Positions 46,283-57,792 of a stretch of DNA of 64,000 nt are shown here, in pieces; positions within the stretch are counted from its first letter, which is position 1, and every line of letters starts with the position of its first letter. The position numbers were made by a program, and so were the translations under genes. This DNA is from Meconema thalassinum. Its lineage: Eukaryota; Arthropoda; Insecta; Orthoptera; Tettigoniidae. The stretch spans positions 357,846,779 to 357,910,778 of the forward strand of contig OX336393.1 in the NCBI GenBank assembly GCA_946902985.2, read 5' to 3'. The notes below the pieces were generated by a model, which saw only the letters and a list, made by a program, of their open reading frames with translations, was not told the origin of the DNA and made no database searches.

Positions 46283-46756
46283 TTCACTAGCTTTTAAATG
46301 ACTTTCAGTATTTGACTGTAATCTTTCTTCTAATGACTTAAAATTGTCCTTCAAGTTAGCTTCACTATTTGACTGTAGCCTAGTCTCTAATAACATCAAC
46401 TCATCTTTGCTATTTGACTGTAACCTAGTCTCTAATGACTTTAAACTGTCGTTCAGATTGCCTTCGTTACTAGCCTGTAATGACTTTAAATTTTCTTCAG
46501 TATTAGTCTGCAATAATTTTAAATTTTCTTCATTACTAGTTTGTATTGCTTGTACATTCTCTTTACATTTAGCTTCTAATCTAGCTTCTGAATTATTAAT
46601 TTGTTCTTTAACTTCCGTTTCCATCTTAGAAATAGTTTCTGCAATACCAGACATACCCGTCTGTAACTCTCCTAACACCTTAGCTAAATCTTCCGGCAAC
46701 ATAATTATATTTTCAATATAGGTTTTATATAGAGACGTTAGACAACAACACATCAC
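46283..46756 (-). CDS. Gag-like protein, N-terminal part
   Basis: The minus-strand frame from 46756 (a second, perhaps better, methionine is 18 residues further on at MLPEDLAKV) to the PLE junction. It encodes a coiled coil made of related units of about 11-14 residues, such as SLETRLQSNS, SLEERLQSNTE and EENLKLLQTNTE. It runs in phase into 41283 and continues the same repeats there (SLEEKLQSR). The coil repeat suggests expansion by slippage. Upstream of it, 46757-47009 is the leader next to the 5' LTR. I see no convincing tRNA primer-binding site there. Confidence 0.7.
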
Positions 46757-47009
46757 AATGTCTCAATTCCTGCATTCACTTGGGTATAGGAAAAATGTCT
46801 TATAACTAACATGATATTACTAATACGATTAACATGAACACTGGAATGGGCACACAAGTACATTGTCTGACTAAGTTTAATAAATTTTGTAACACACTTA
46901 AATGAACTTGAGATCAATCTCTCAGTAATCTAAATCTGATGTGATTCCATAGAATAAACAAAATCGAAAAGCCCCACTAGTTGGATAAAGCCAATTCTCC
47001 CTCTCTCTC

Positions 47010-50000
47010 TGTACCCGTTCGTCCTGGGGATACGATGACCCATCTGCTATAACATCGCATTCCTGGAGTTCCGGGACAGAGCGGAGTTAAATGAACCTCT
47101 AGTCAAATAAGGAATGTGTCGTAAATTCAGCTGAGTTCTCGAAAAAGCAGTGGGTATCACGAGACAAAGTATCTCTAGGGTCGTTACGGGCTTAAGTTTA
47201 ATAGAAATAATGCAAATATAAATGGGCGCCATCAACTGAATTCCTAGCAAACCACTTCCTTTCCGGATAAGCCTTACTCAAGACAAGGAAAGAAAAAGGA
47301 ACATCACACCATCATCAGATCACAACTAAGATAAAAACAAATTTATTTTACTTTGATAGTCAGACAGACATTTTAAATATAACTCCTACCTAAGAGTATG
47401 GTCGAATGCCAAAGTTAAATTGTCATTGTCCAAAAATCGAACCATCTCTTTTCTATTCCGAAATTATTTTTATCCACATAACAAGAAAAATTTATAAAGT
47501 TCTCTTGGGTTCTCAGGATCACTGTAGCACTATGTCTTTCGTCACTGACATTTGTGAAACCTGAGACCTAATTTCTCTTTAATTTAACATCAATGTGGAT
47601 TTAAAAATGTTATTAATCTGTCTAAACATACACATATAATAATCACACATATTAAATATCACGTAAATTATGGTTTTCATGGCATAATTTGAATGTTGAA
47701 CATGTTAATCAAATGCTCCTAAACATTGAATAATTAATTTACACTATTTACATCGTCATTAACAATCACTTATCTGTGAATTACAGAAAATTCAAATTCT
47801 CATTGGTCATCATTATCGTCATCATCAAAATTAAATATTTCTCACATTAATTCTCACTTCAAAATTCTACATGTTCCTGTCAGAATCGTTAATTCATCAC
47901 CATTACATCATTTAAATGCTCAACTCAAGTTGCAATTCCTTCAAATTATCTCTCAATTAAATTTATTTAATTCCATATAAATTCATTAATCATCAGCTTC
48001 TTTAATTAATTATCACCTTCTAATTCAGTTATTCATCATCATTACAATCGTCTATTAATTCATTTCAATCAGTTTATTTATTCAATCTTTAATTCATCCA
48101 TTTATTTAATTCATTGATTTATTTCAAAATTTAATTTATCAACTTATTTAAATTTCAATCATCTGGTTATTTAGTTTTTATTATTTCATCTAGTCATTCT
48201 GATTTTTATTTCATTAGGTCAGATCGTTAATATGCTTAAATCTCAGATTATTATTTCGTTAATTATTATTTTCAGAAAATCTTGTATTATCAACTTTATT
48301 TATTTGTTTAATTTCCTAACAAATTGTTTAATATGGTTTATAGAACGTTGTCTTACAGTTTTATCACTTCCAAGTTATATCTCGTATTTAATTTATCATG
48401 CCAAAAAATATTATTGCCTCCACGACATCACGTTGGATCAAACTATCCACAACGACATTACATTTCTTCAATACTTCAAACATCACATTTGAATACAAGA
48501 ATTATTCCACAAAACTCCATAAATATTCAGCACATACAGCATGAATCTCAACAATTACGCTAGACTGGGTACGACGACCTCATGTCTGCTTCAAAATACA
48601 TTATCAACGTTGCAACTATCACATGGCAACTTCCACAAAATGCCTATCACAAACTCCACTTAACCATGTTGCACGATCTACAAAAAATATATAACTGGCT
48701 TCAAATTATCAACGCACACAATCTCCTATAACTGTAATTACTCTGATCACATCAAGACAACTTCTTAAACAATTGGAAAAATATTACTTCAGTAATTTAA
48801 GATCTGCTTTCAAATAGCATAAATTCTCTTACAATTCTTATAATTCACCTCGCAGAAAAACACCAATGTGCAATAACCTCTCACATCAAAATCTGCAATA
48901 CTGATCTGCCTTAAAATAATTCTTGACCATTAATGATTAATCTTATAAGATTCAATTACTTTAAATCCTTCTCAAAGGTATCAAACACAATTACAAAGAA
49001 TCATCGAAAGCATCAGCTGTAACAGCTGTTAAACTGAAATTACTCTCAAAAGAGTATAGCAACAAAATATTGGATTGGCAAACAAGAATTACTAAATGCA
49101 ATCCTGTTGACATTTATCGTTACTTTATTTAACAAAATTTCGACTGATATGTGACTAGTAGTTCCTTGTTTGATTCACTTACATCTCGTGTACACTCGGA
49201 TGATAAAAATGAGTCCCTCAATGGCGAGTAAGATGTGTAACCACCGTACAGTCGTATATATACGAAAGACCTCGCCCCGTCGACTTGGATGATAGTTCCC
49301 TGAACGATGGGTAAGATGAGTAGCCACCATACAATCGTATAAATACGAAAGACCCCACCTCGTAGACTATATGAGTGAATGTACCAGATAGGAATCAACA
49401 AGTTTCTAGTTGTCATATAAAAGCGATGTTCATTCACTAAAGTGAATAACTTCTTAATATCTCCAAACAATCCAATGGAAAAAAATCCCTACTGATGAAT
49501 AATACACACTCGCTAGTATGCAATGAACTGACGAAGTAATTTCTGATAATCAATTGCAGATCACGAGTTCGAAATACTCGTTACACACAAAAAAACTATT
49601 TATGAAAAATATCCTAGCTGGAAAAATGTCTAAAAGACCAAACATCTGCTTAATAAAGCCAAACAATGGTGAGAATTTCGTATAATGATGCCTGCCATAT
49701 CATATGGTCACTCCATATTCTAGCAAATTCGAAGTATATAAATTCAAACCATGTCTTAATAATCGTATCACTCCTATTAGAAAAATATACATGTGTGCCC
49801 AGTATTTATGAAAATAATCGTATCAGGTAGTTATGACTCTTACAGTACCTTTCATCATCAGCTGTAATTAAATTTCCAAGATCGTCGATTTTCCCTACAT
49901 AAAGAATTTCTCGAAAGATCGGCGTGAATATCATTCCATCCATGAAATGACGATTGCCTTCGAAATCCCAAGTGAATCAGCTGGTGGACTCCTCTCGTCA

Positions 50001-51135
50001 GGAATCGAATCCATCGCTCTGCGGTGCCATCTTGTCTCTATCAGTGTCTACTCGGACATGTTGAACTTCGGATTACCCATAGCGGATATTGTCCAACTCC
50101 TTCTCGAAAAAGTTCATGGAAACAGCGGACCCCCTACTCCTCTTCTAAGTTACGCCACTGTTCCGTTAAATGTTCAGTTTGAGTATTGCAAGTTCAATCT
50201 CAAATGACTGCTAAGTCCCACTTTCGTAAAACAAAATTTTACTTGAGAGTGTTCAAGTTTACGAAACACCCTGTAGTGTCTGTATTAGGTAATTCATGAA
50301 ACTGCATAAGAAATAAATCTTATTAATGCACGATCTGATGTTCATCAGTGCCTATGCTCACGACATTCCGTTTACTTGAAATAGTTAAAGTAGCTTCGAA
50401 TGCGTTATAGAAAAGCATAGTCATAAAGTTATTCGTAAAAGCTATGTTCAAACTGTGTTGAAATGTCGCTTGAAATAAAGCCTTCAACTACTTGCAGTGC
50501 GGTTCTGACATATCCCGGCCGTCTGTAATTGCTTCCTCGGCCAGCCCGCCTGGATCAATGACCCGCCTGGCCTTCGCTGCTCGGCGATGCAGGAACTGTC
50601 GCCTACACTTTTGCCGTGACAGTTTCGGTAGGTTACGTGACCTTCACTGTGCGTCTCGCTTGCGCTATAGAGCTGCTCCTACCTGCTCGTCTAACTGAGC
50701 TCAACTGAACTTGCTAGCACTGTCTTCTTGCTTATGTGCTTGGCGCAGGCACGTGGTGTAGTCCCCCACCACTGTGCTCTCACGTCACGGTCATAGTCTC
50801 GAACCCAGATCATCTCGGCTATTCCGTTATAAAATAACTTAAGGGTTATCTGATTTCCATGAAATTATTTCCACATATAATGCATGTTATATATCCTCTT
50901 CTAAGATGTTTAATTGCTATAATTCCATAAATATCTCAATAAAGCTTCACATCTCTATCCATAATTCCATCTTCTTATAGACGTCAGTGCCTCCTTGATT
51001 CTAGACCTCCTACGTCATCTTGACATTCTTCTTGACGCGATCGGTGCGCTATCTTTTCTTAATTCTTCCCAAAACCTCAACTACAGCTTAATGTCTGCTG
51101 GCGTAGCCGATAGCCTAAACTAGGTATCGGGTACA
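47010..51135 (-). repeat. 5' LTR (4126 bp)
   Basis: Direct copy of 34859-38983 with the same termini. Examples of differences are gatgcgatg versus gatacgatg near the left end, tttgcatgg versus ttttcatgg, and tgttcattcactacag versus cactaaag. Confidence 0.85.
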
Positions 51136-51763
51136 ATACATACCAGTGTTGCCAACATGATTGTAAGCCTGCCGTTATGTCCAATATCTAAATACATGTA
51201 ACTTCTATATACTATCAATTGGATTTCAACCAAATTTCGTATGTACTATGTGTACTAAAATAGATATTACTGTGCGTATTCAAAAGAGACACTAGGGCTG
51301 CCACCTGTTGATAAATGCTCTATGTTTTAACCATAATATGAATATATCAGAAAAATGCATGCCAGGAGCTCTAAACTTTGCACACGTATAGTACCTAACA
51401 TTCTACCTTAGTTTGGTGTAACTTACTCTATATACATCAGTGCTGCCAACACGATTCTTAGCCTGCTGATAAGTCCAGTTTTTAAATGCATATAAATTCT
51501 ATACCAACAAATGGATTTCAACCAAATTTCGTATGTGCTTTGTGAACTATAATAGTGATGACTATGCATATTCGTAAGAACCAGCAGGGCTGCCAACTGT
51601 TAATGACTGCTCTCACTATTTGTTTAATCCTAATATCAATATATCTGAAAGTTTGCAAGCTATCAGCTCTAAACTTTGCACACGTATAGTACCTGACATT
51701 CTAGATTAATTTGGAGTATCCAATATACCTCAGTGCTGCCAACATGATTCTAAGCTTTCTGAT
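51136..51763 (+). mobile_element. HINE-like element G, middle part
   Basis: This is the continuation of 34472-34858 after the LTR element. It has the tandem body units 'gtgctgccaacatgattct', 'ggatttcaaccaaatttcg' and 'gggctgccaactgttaa', inverse to the units of element F. It is interrupted at 51764 by element D. A further short piece, 53281-53350 (acatgtaaattctattctaa, caattggatg), continues the same unit, after which the R2-like LINE begins. Confidence 0.7.
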
Positions 51764-53280
51764 ATTTTTAGCCTATTTTCAATTTTGAAAAAATAGGCTT
51801 ATGAGATCACCTTTTGTCCGTGTGTGTGTGTGTGTGATTCGTGTGTGTGTCCCCCCTAATAAAATCTAAACGGCTGGAGCGATTTCAATGAAACTCAGTA
51901 AGGTTATAGCACTATTCCGGACGACCCCGACCGTGCCCTTCAAATTTTGTTACGAGTCACCAATTCAACATGGCGGCTGTGCGAAATATTTCACCAGCAT
52001 TCAATATCTCCGAAACTATTAGCGACATTACCCTGACATTTTGTGTGGTGATAAAGGGAACTACTATAAGTTCACTTATGTGACCCTTGAAAACCTGGTA
52101 ACTACAAATCCAACATGGCGGCCAAGCGAATTTGCGACTTTTAAATAGACGTTTCTCGCGATTTAACCAACCAAACGCAATGAAACATGGTACAGTATAT
52201 GTTTATATAAATTGTAATGCACCGACATCTAACTTCGTTCAATTGTTTACATAACCACAAGATGGCGGATGTGCGAAATATTTCACCGGCATTCTATATC
52301 TCTGAAACTATTACCGGTATCTCCCTGAAATTTTGTACGGAGATAAAGGGCACTACTGGAAGTCCATATATAAGACTTTCAAAAACCGGTTAACTACAAA
52401 ACAAACATGGCGGCCAAGCGAATTTGAAAATTTGAAATAGTCCTTTCTCGCGATTTAATGTTCCAAACGCAATGAAATCTGGTACAGGAAATATCTATAC
52501 ACATTGTAATGCACTGGTATCTAATTTAGTTCAATTGTTTACATAACCTCAAGATGGCGGCTGTGCGAATTTTAAAATTAAGTGTTTATTTATTGTGATG
52601 TAGTCATGCGATCGAAGTGAAACTTTGAATAATGAACCTACGCAATAATTTTCCTTTAATAGTACATGACTCTATGGCCTATACATTTAACAATCCAACA
52701 TGGCGACCATCCGAAATATTTAGACGGCTCAGAATACCTACGAGTCGATTATAGCAATCATACTGAATGGTTTAATGTTCATAGGGGCTATGAACTTAAG
52801 TTCACCTATAAGACTTTAAATAACCTGGTGATCACAAATCCAACATGGTGGCGACGCGAAGTATAAATATTCACATGGACGTTTCTCGCAATTTAACCAT
52901 CCGATTACAGTGAAACTAGGTACAGTAAATCCTTATACGAATGGTAATCCACTGGCATCTAATGTATTTCAATTGTTTCCATAACCTCAAGATGGCAGCT
53001 GTGCAAAATTTTAAAATCTCCTTGTTACTTATTGTGTCCTAATTATGCGATTGAAGTTTGAATACTACTCGTACACAATAATCTGCATGTAACAGTACAT
53101 AACTCTAGGACCTACATATGTAAAATCCAACATGGCGACCATCCGAAATATTTAGTTGGTTCTCAACATCTACGAATCAATTACAGCAATCAAACTGAAA
53201 TTGTGTATGTTGATAGTGGCAATTAACAGAAGTAGGATATATGAAAATAGGCTGTATAGTTCTTCACGGAACTACTTGTT
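51764..53280 (+). mobile_element. HINE-like element D, inserted in G
   Basis: Starts tttttagcctattttcaatt with the 5' hairpin, then ttatgagatcaccttttgtc and (GT)n. Ends atgaaaataggctgtatagt, the stem-loop agttcttcacggaact and acttgtt. The flanks on both sides belong to one unit of element G, and there is no target duplication beyond A/T bases. This is what is expected for rolling-circle-type insertion. Closest to copy C. Confidence 0.75.
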
Positions 53281-53352
53281 TTAATTTTTAATTACATGTA
53301 AATTCTATTCTAACAATTGGATGTTATCCACAATTGACACTACAATAGATCT

Positions 53353-54460
53353 TATTTATTTATTTATTTCTTATACTCCTCGACTTACAAGGCTGCTAAT
53401 ATACAAAGCTTAACTATCATAATTAGGTGAAAGAAGAAATAAAAGAAGGTTAAAAAACTACGAGTATTGAGCTATGAAATGTATGACACACATATAAATT
53501 AGAATAAAAGATCTGAAGAGTGGGCAAACCGCAACTAAAAATACATAATTAAAATAGCTATTCAGCCTTAAAATACACATAATTTGGGAATATAAGTGGT
53601 TTCTCAAAATACTAATAGATCCTTTAAGGGCTGTTATTGCTATGGTGCTAGTAATGGTGGCATTTGAGATCTGAAATTTTCTAGACGTAGCAGCAAAAAG
53701 AGAAGGTATTGTTCCCCGCACCCCCACTAATAACCCAATATCTTCTATTCCTTGTAGGTGGTATTTTTCCTTGTAGAAAGGGACTGTAGGCTTGAAAATC
53801 CCTTCTTTTCTTTGTTTACTTCATCTGGCTGCTCGGCATGGGTTTCAAAACGCACGGTTGGATCCAATATATAACCCTTCTTTTTATCCTCCTTGTAGGC
53901 TATGATGTCAATGCACCTGGTACTGCCATGGGTGGCTAGCCCTGAAACTTCTTCATACACCACGAAGCCAACATCTCTCAGACTCTCCCCAAGGATGCAT
54001 CTTACTGAGTGATGTCTTGTGTTACGTAGAGTCTCACCATTATTGCAGAACCCAAGGACATGAGGGAGGGTTTCAATCTCGTTGTCACAGCGGCGACAAC
54101 GGTTATCGTCCCGGCTTCTGCCTGGTACAGCTCTAACTGCGGCTACATTACATACAAGCGTCAGACCATCCTTCCATTCAGAGCTGGAAAGACCCTTGTG
54201 GTGCCACACCCATTTATTAGGAGGCGTGAACTGCTTGTAGCGAATGACCCCTTTTCCTTTCTGAGTTAACCGACACCAAGCTTCAAACTGCTGATCTCTT
54301 AAATATGACCGTACTTTTTGAGTGTCTACAAAGTTATCTCGAGGACCAAGAAATGTTAGTGGTCCACTTATGCCAAGTTTTGTTAAACAAACATCGACCT
54401 CTTTTCCAATGTCTCTGACTGTGACTTCAATAGCAAATTGTACGGCGTAATGCTTAATTT
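53353..54460 (-). pseudogene. R2-like LINE 3' end
   Basis: The minus-strand frame is open from about 54450 to the stop at 53745. It has, in order, SYLRDQQFEAWCRLTQKGKG, a CX2CX8HX4C finger (CRRCDNEIETLPHVLGFC), the RNTRHHSVR block, YEEV, RCIDIIAYKED and GYILDPTVRFETH. Finger plus a restriction-like (PD-D/ExK) endonuclease is the C-terminal layout of R2-type LINEs. The RT part is missing (5' truncation). About 370 bp of 3' untranslated sequence ends in an (AAAT)n tail (plus strand 53353-53370). It lies in repeat G and not in rDNA, so it is an R2-clade relative rather than R2 itself. Confidence 0.75.
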
Positions 54461-55930
54461 ACAGATAGCGTATGGGCATTAACATGATGCATTTCCGTGG
54501 ACCATAGATTAATTAACCAATATGAGTGATCATTTACTTACAGGAGGGTGAATTTTCGCTGTAAATATTCCTCCATACTGTATATTTCAGTTGCTTACTG
54601 AGATATAATTAACCGTAGGTACTAAAACCACGTGCAATACGCATAGCGGGTTCACAATGTAGGCCTACTGTATATGCATTTCTATCAGTTTCAGCTTGAT
54701 TGGGCTAAAATGACTTAAAAATGAAATAGATGTAGTAGGCCTACATTATGAATGAAGAGTTTTAGGCATCTACTTACAATACTTTGCGCGTCAACAATAG
54801 ACACGTTTTGATTAGATAACTGTCCTATTCCTGACATTTGCCACCAATGTTTTGAGCATCTCGGTGGGCGTGCCCGTTGGCTTCACTCTCTGGCCGTTAG
54901 GGCGTCTCCTTGTTACTTCATGCCTGCTCTAGGGTCAATATGTAAAAACAGACCTAAACCTAAGGTTAACGCTCGGGACTCCCTTGCTTGTAGTACAAGC
55001 AGTTGTAGTATCCTCAATGGTTAGAAACTAGTAACGAACAATGGTTTGACCCAAACAAAAGCCTAATGTCTATCCAATGAACATTGTCTTAAGGAAGCAT
55101 TATTGAACAATGTTTCGTGTCAAAATATTATATTCTAACACATTGATAGTGATCTTACTAATGCTAGTGATCGCAAATGGGAGGACACTCCTTTGTAACC
55201 TGTGTTAAATTAAAAGAATTAAATAAAACAGAAGCAAAGTAACATCACTCATTGGTAGGAAAGAAAAAAGCATGTGGTGAACTTGATTTGGGGAGACATT
55301 TTCAGATAGGTGATCAATCATTAAGTGTGGACAGTTGTCTGGCGTAATTAGTGTGGAGTGATATCCAGACTGCGGAGGTTGATCGTGTCGCCCATCTGTC
55401 ATCTACTGGGGACTTGTAGTGAAAGCTAAAACAAGCAGTGTTACGTAACCTGGCCAGAATTCCACTCATCTCATCCAGCGGTTTGTAGAATATCATGGTT
55501 TCAAATGCATTGTACACGAAGAATTTCCTGAATGGCAATAACTTCAATGTATTAGGAATCTTAAAACAGTATAATTCTTTTAAGTCCCACCTCACTAACT
55601 GTGGCCAATGGTGCGTAAACCTTAAGTTAGGTATATTTGTACATACTAACCCTACAGCAGGCGCATGCAAGGAGTAATAAGGAGACGCCCTAACACTGCA
55701 ATGGAGCCAAGGTGTGTGAGACCGGTAAATTATATTTAAAAGTCATTTATTTGTTTTTATAAATACTTAAATATATTTAAGATTAATATATATTTACAGA
55801 GAACATAAAATACAGTCACAGGAATCATACTTTTGATAATTATTCTAGCTTTTTATTGTTTCAAAATTAAGGTTGGAAGGTAATGACAAATAATTACTGT
55901 AATATTACAAATGTGACAAAGTATCTATAT
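54461..55930. other. No gene seen
   Basis: The frames 55205-55402, 55314-55670 and 55495-55677 overlap on both strands without domains. The word gtaggcctac recurs near 54660 and 54739, a common short motif in this window. Confidence 0.4.
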
Positions 55931-55992
55931 ATTTAAAACACTAAGGCGATTTTTGTTACATCGAGAATGAGATAACGTCTCAACCGATTGAC

Positions 55993-56053
55993 TTCGTAAT
56001 GCATTCTAACGAGAGCTCTTGGCATGTAGATTTGCAGAGTGTCTTTAAAATAA
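55993..56053. repeat. ~60-bp repeat shared with the Helitron 3' flank
   Basis: cttcgtaatgcattctaacg through tagatttgcagagtgtcttt matches 62013-62070 with a few changes (agagctcttgg versus aaagctcttgg). The pair flanks the tandem duplication and Helitron copy 1. Confidence 0.7.
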
Positions 56054-56341
56054 ACAAATATGTTACAGAATATTTTTAAATTAATAAACAAAAATTCAGA
56101 AATCTTGCCTATCACGCATGCGCACAATCGCCTTGCCTTATGACAGTCATGGCGGTTACAAGTCCATCGCGTTTTAATTTCATGTTTATGTATAAGAATT
56201 ATAATGGAAGGGAACATTGCTTATTACGTTTTCATGACATACACTGGAATTACCAGACAGAAAATGCTGAAAAACGTAAACTGACATCAAATTTTGAGTG
56301 AGCTTGATGTTTAACTCCCTTAATATTGCGCGTAGTCACCA

Positions 56342-56434
56342 GTGGTTCGGTAGCTCAGGTGGTTACGCGGTACTCTCTTAATTTATGCATCACCCAATGT
56401 AAGGGGTTCGAATCCCCCCTCCGGCATGTTTTTT
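56342..56434 (+). pseudogene. tRNA-like gene, unit 1
   Basis: Has a clear A box (TAGCTCAGGTGGTTA), a B box in a perfect T-arm (GGGGTTCGAATCCCC) and a T7 Pol III terminator just downstream. The ends do not pair as an acceptor stem and the anticodon arm cannot be drawn sensibly, so this is not a working tRNA. Pol III transcription is plausible. Confidence 0.5.
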
Positions 56435-56772
56435 TATTTCCGTATTTTCCTTTCTTGCAATTGCTATTATATTGCCAAAACATATTTAACTCTTGGCATT
56501 CCCATATGTTACAGAATATTTTTAAATTAATAAACAAAAATTCAGAAATCTTGCCTATCACGCATGCGCACAATCGCCTTGCCTTATGACAGGCATGGCG
56601 GTTACAAGTCCATCGCGTTTTAATTTCATGTTTATGTATAAGAATTATAATGGAAGGGAACATTGCTTATTACGTTTTCATGACATACACTGGAATTACC
56701 AGACAGAAAATGCTGAAAAACGTAAACTGACATCAAATTTTGAGTGTGCTTGATTTTTAACTCGCTTTATAT

Positions 56773-56882
56773 TGCCCGTCGTTACCAGTGGTTCGGTAGC
56801 TCAGGTGGTTACGCCGTACTCTCTTAATTTATGCATCACCCAATGTAAGCGGTTCGAATCCCCCCTCGGGCATGTTTTTTTT
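56773..56882 (+). pseudogene. tRNA-like gene, unit 2
   Basis: Same as unit 1 with small changes. Here TGCCCG at 56773-56778 can pair with CGGGCA at 56867-56872. This gives an acceptor-like stem, but with about 18 extra bases before the D-arm. An uninterrupted T run follows. Aberrant tRNA-like structure, probably a pseudogene or SINE head. Confidence 0.5.
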
Positions 56883-56953
56883 ATTTCCGTATTTTCCTTT
56901 CTTGCAATTGCTATTATATTGCCAAAACATATTTAACTCTTGGCATTCCCGTA

Positions 56954-57640
56954 ACTAAAGAATTCTACGTTCCCATCTCAATTTAACTTAAAACGCTATG
57001 GTAATTTCATTGAAAAGCTTTATAAGTTCCAACATTCGACAGATTACATTTGCAATAACGGTAGGCTATTTATCTTTATTGCTACAGAAGTTTTGGCATA
57101 TTTTTGCACATGGGATAACTGTGAATCAAGGATTGTACGAATTCCAACACATTACGAAGAATATATGCAGTGAATCCACCCGAGTGTCTTCAAATCGAGC
57201 CATGTGCTACGTAACTCATTTGTTTTCCTCAGTTCTTTCTTTGCCTTATAAACATACAAGGCATGTCCAAAATGTTGTTACATGAAATTCCACTAATGAA
57301 TTGTACCTTTACCAGTTATACGACAATAATACAGTAGGCCTACGTTGAAATTCTGATACCGGTATTACAAAATGTAGGCCTACTTTTGATTAGATTGTTA
57401 TCCAAATTAACTTCTATATTTCAGTAGCAGATGCCGCTGCAGTCGAATGTTGGAACCGCCATTTGTATTGTGTTTCCGATCTTTCTGTTATATAGTCTTT
57501 GGTGGTCTGTTATAGTCTTTGGTGGTGAGTCGTTTTCTGTCGAGAATACATATCGCAGCTTCTACGAATTGTTAAACCTTTCATTGTATATACCATAACT
57601 ACGGCATACTAGAAAGTGACTACGCAGAATTACTGGGTCG
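56954..57640. other. No gene seen; likely 5' flank of the Helitron
   Basis: The frame 56998-57285 has no domain. A 19-bp direct repeat, gttatagtctttggtggt, occurs at about 57486 and 57508. The Helitron 5' end (TC) could not be located. Confidence 0.35.
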
Positions 57641-57792
57641 GTTTGTCTCGATAATTCATTGCCAGCTTTAAGAGTGGGCTTCCCTGTGTAAATACGACTC
57701 TTGACACGTACAGGAAATATAATTGTAAAACTGGCTCCATTATTAAGGTGACTGGCGAAGTGGTTCTATGCTCCTCTTCATAATTTACTGTC

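Larger units (their letters stand above)
34855..51139 (-). mobile_element. LTR retrotransposon with 4.1-kb LTRs, gag only
   Basis: Two direct repeats of about 4125 bp (34859-38983 and 47010-51135) begin TGTACCCG and end CGGGTACA. They are flanked by a 4-bp duplication, atac (34855-34858 and 51136-51139). The internal region has a gag-like frame on the minus strand and a polypurine tract beside the left LTR, so the element points leftwards. After removing the nested PLE the internal region is only about 3.0 kb, with no protease, RT, RNase H or integrase. It must have been mobilised by another element. A TSD of 4 bp and the Gag type point to a Ty3/gypsy-like relative. The LTRs differ at roughly twenty positions by eye, so the insertion is young. 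Confidence 0.85.
56062..56953. repeat. Tandem duplication of ~447 bp with tRNA-like genes
   Basis: Unit 1 is 56062-56508 and unit 2 is 56509-56953, nearly identical. Each starts with ttacagaatatttttaaatt, contains a 'catcgcgttttaatttcatg' block and a tRNA-like segment, and ends with catatttaactcttggcatt. The open frames at 55933-56217, 56326-56589 and 56355-56663 are by-products of the duplication. Confidence 0.85.

Noticed and set aside
39142..46756. Endogenous retrovirus
   Set aside because: No pol or env frame; only a gag-like protein between the LTRs.
56342..56426. Functional type II tRNA gene
   Set aside because: The T-arm is good but the ends do not form an acceptor stem and no regular anticodon arm can be drawn.
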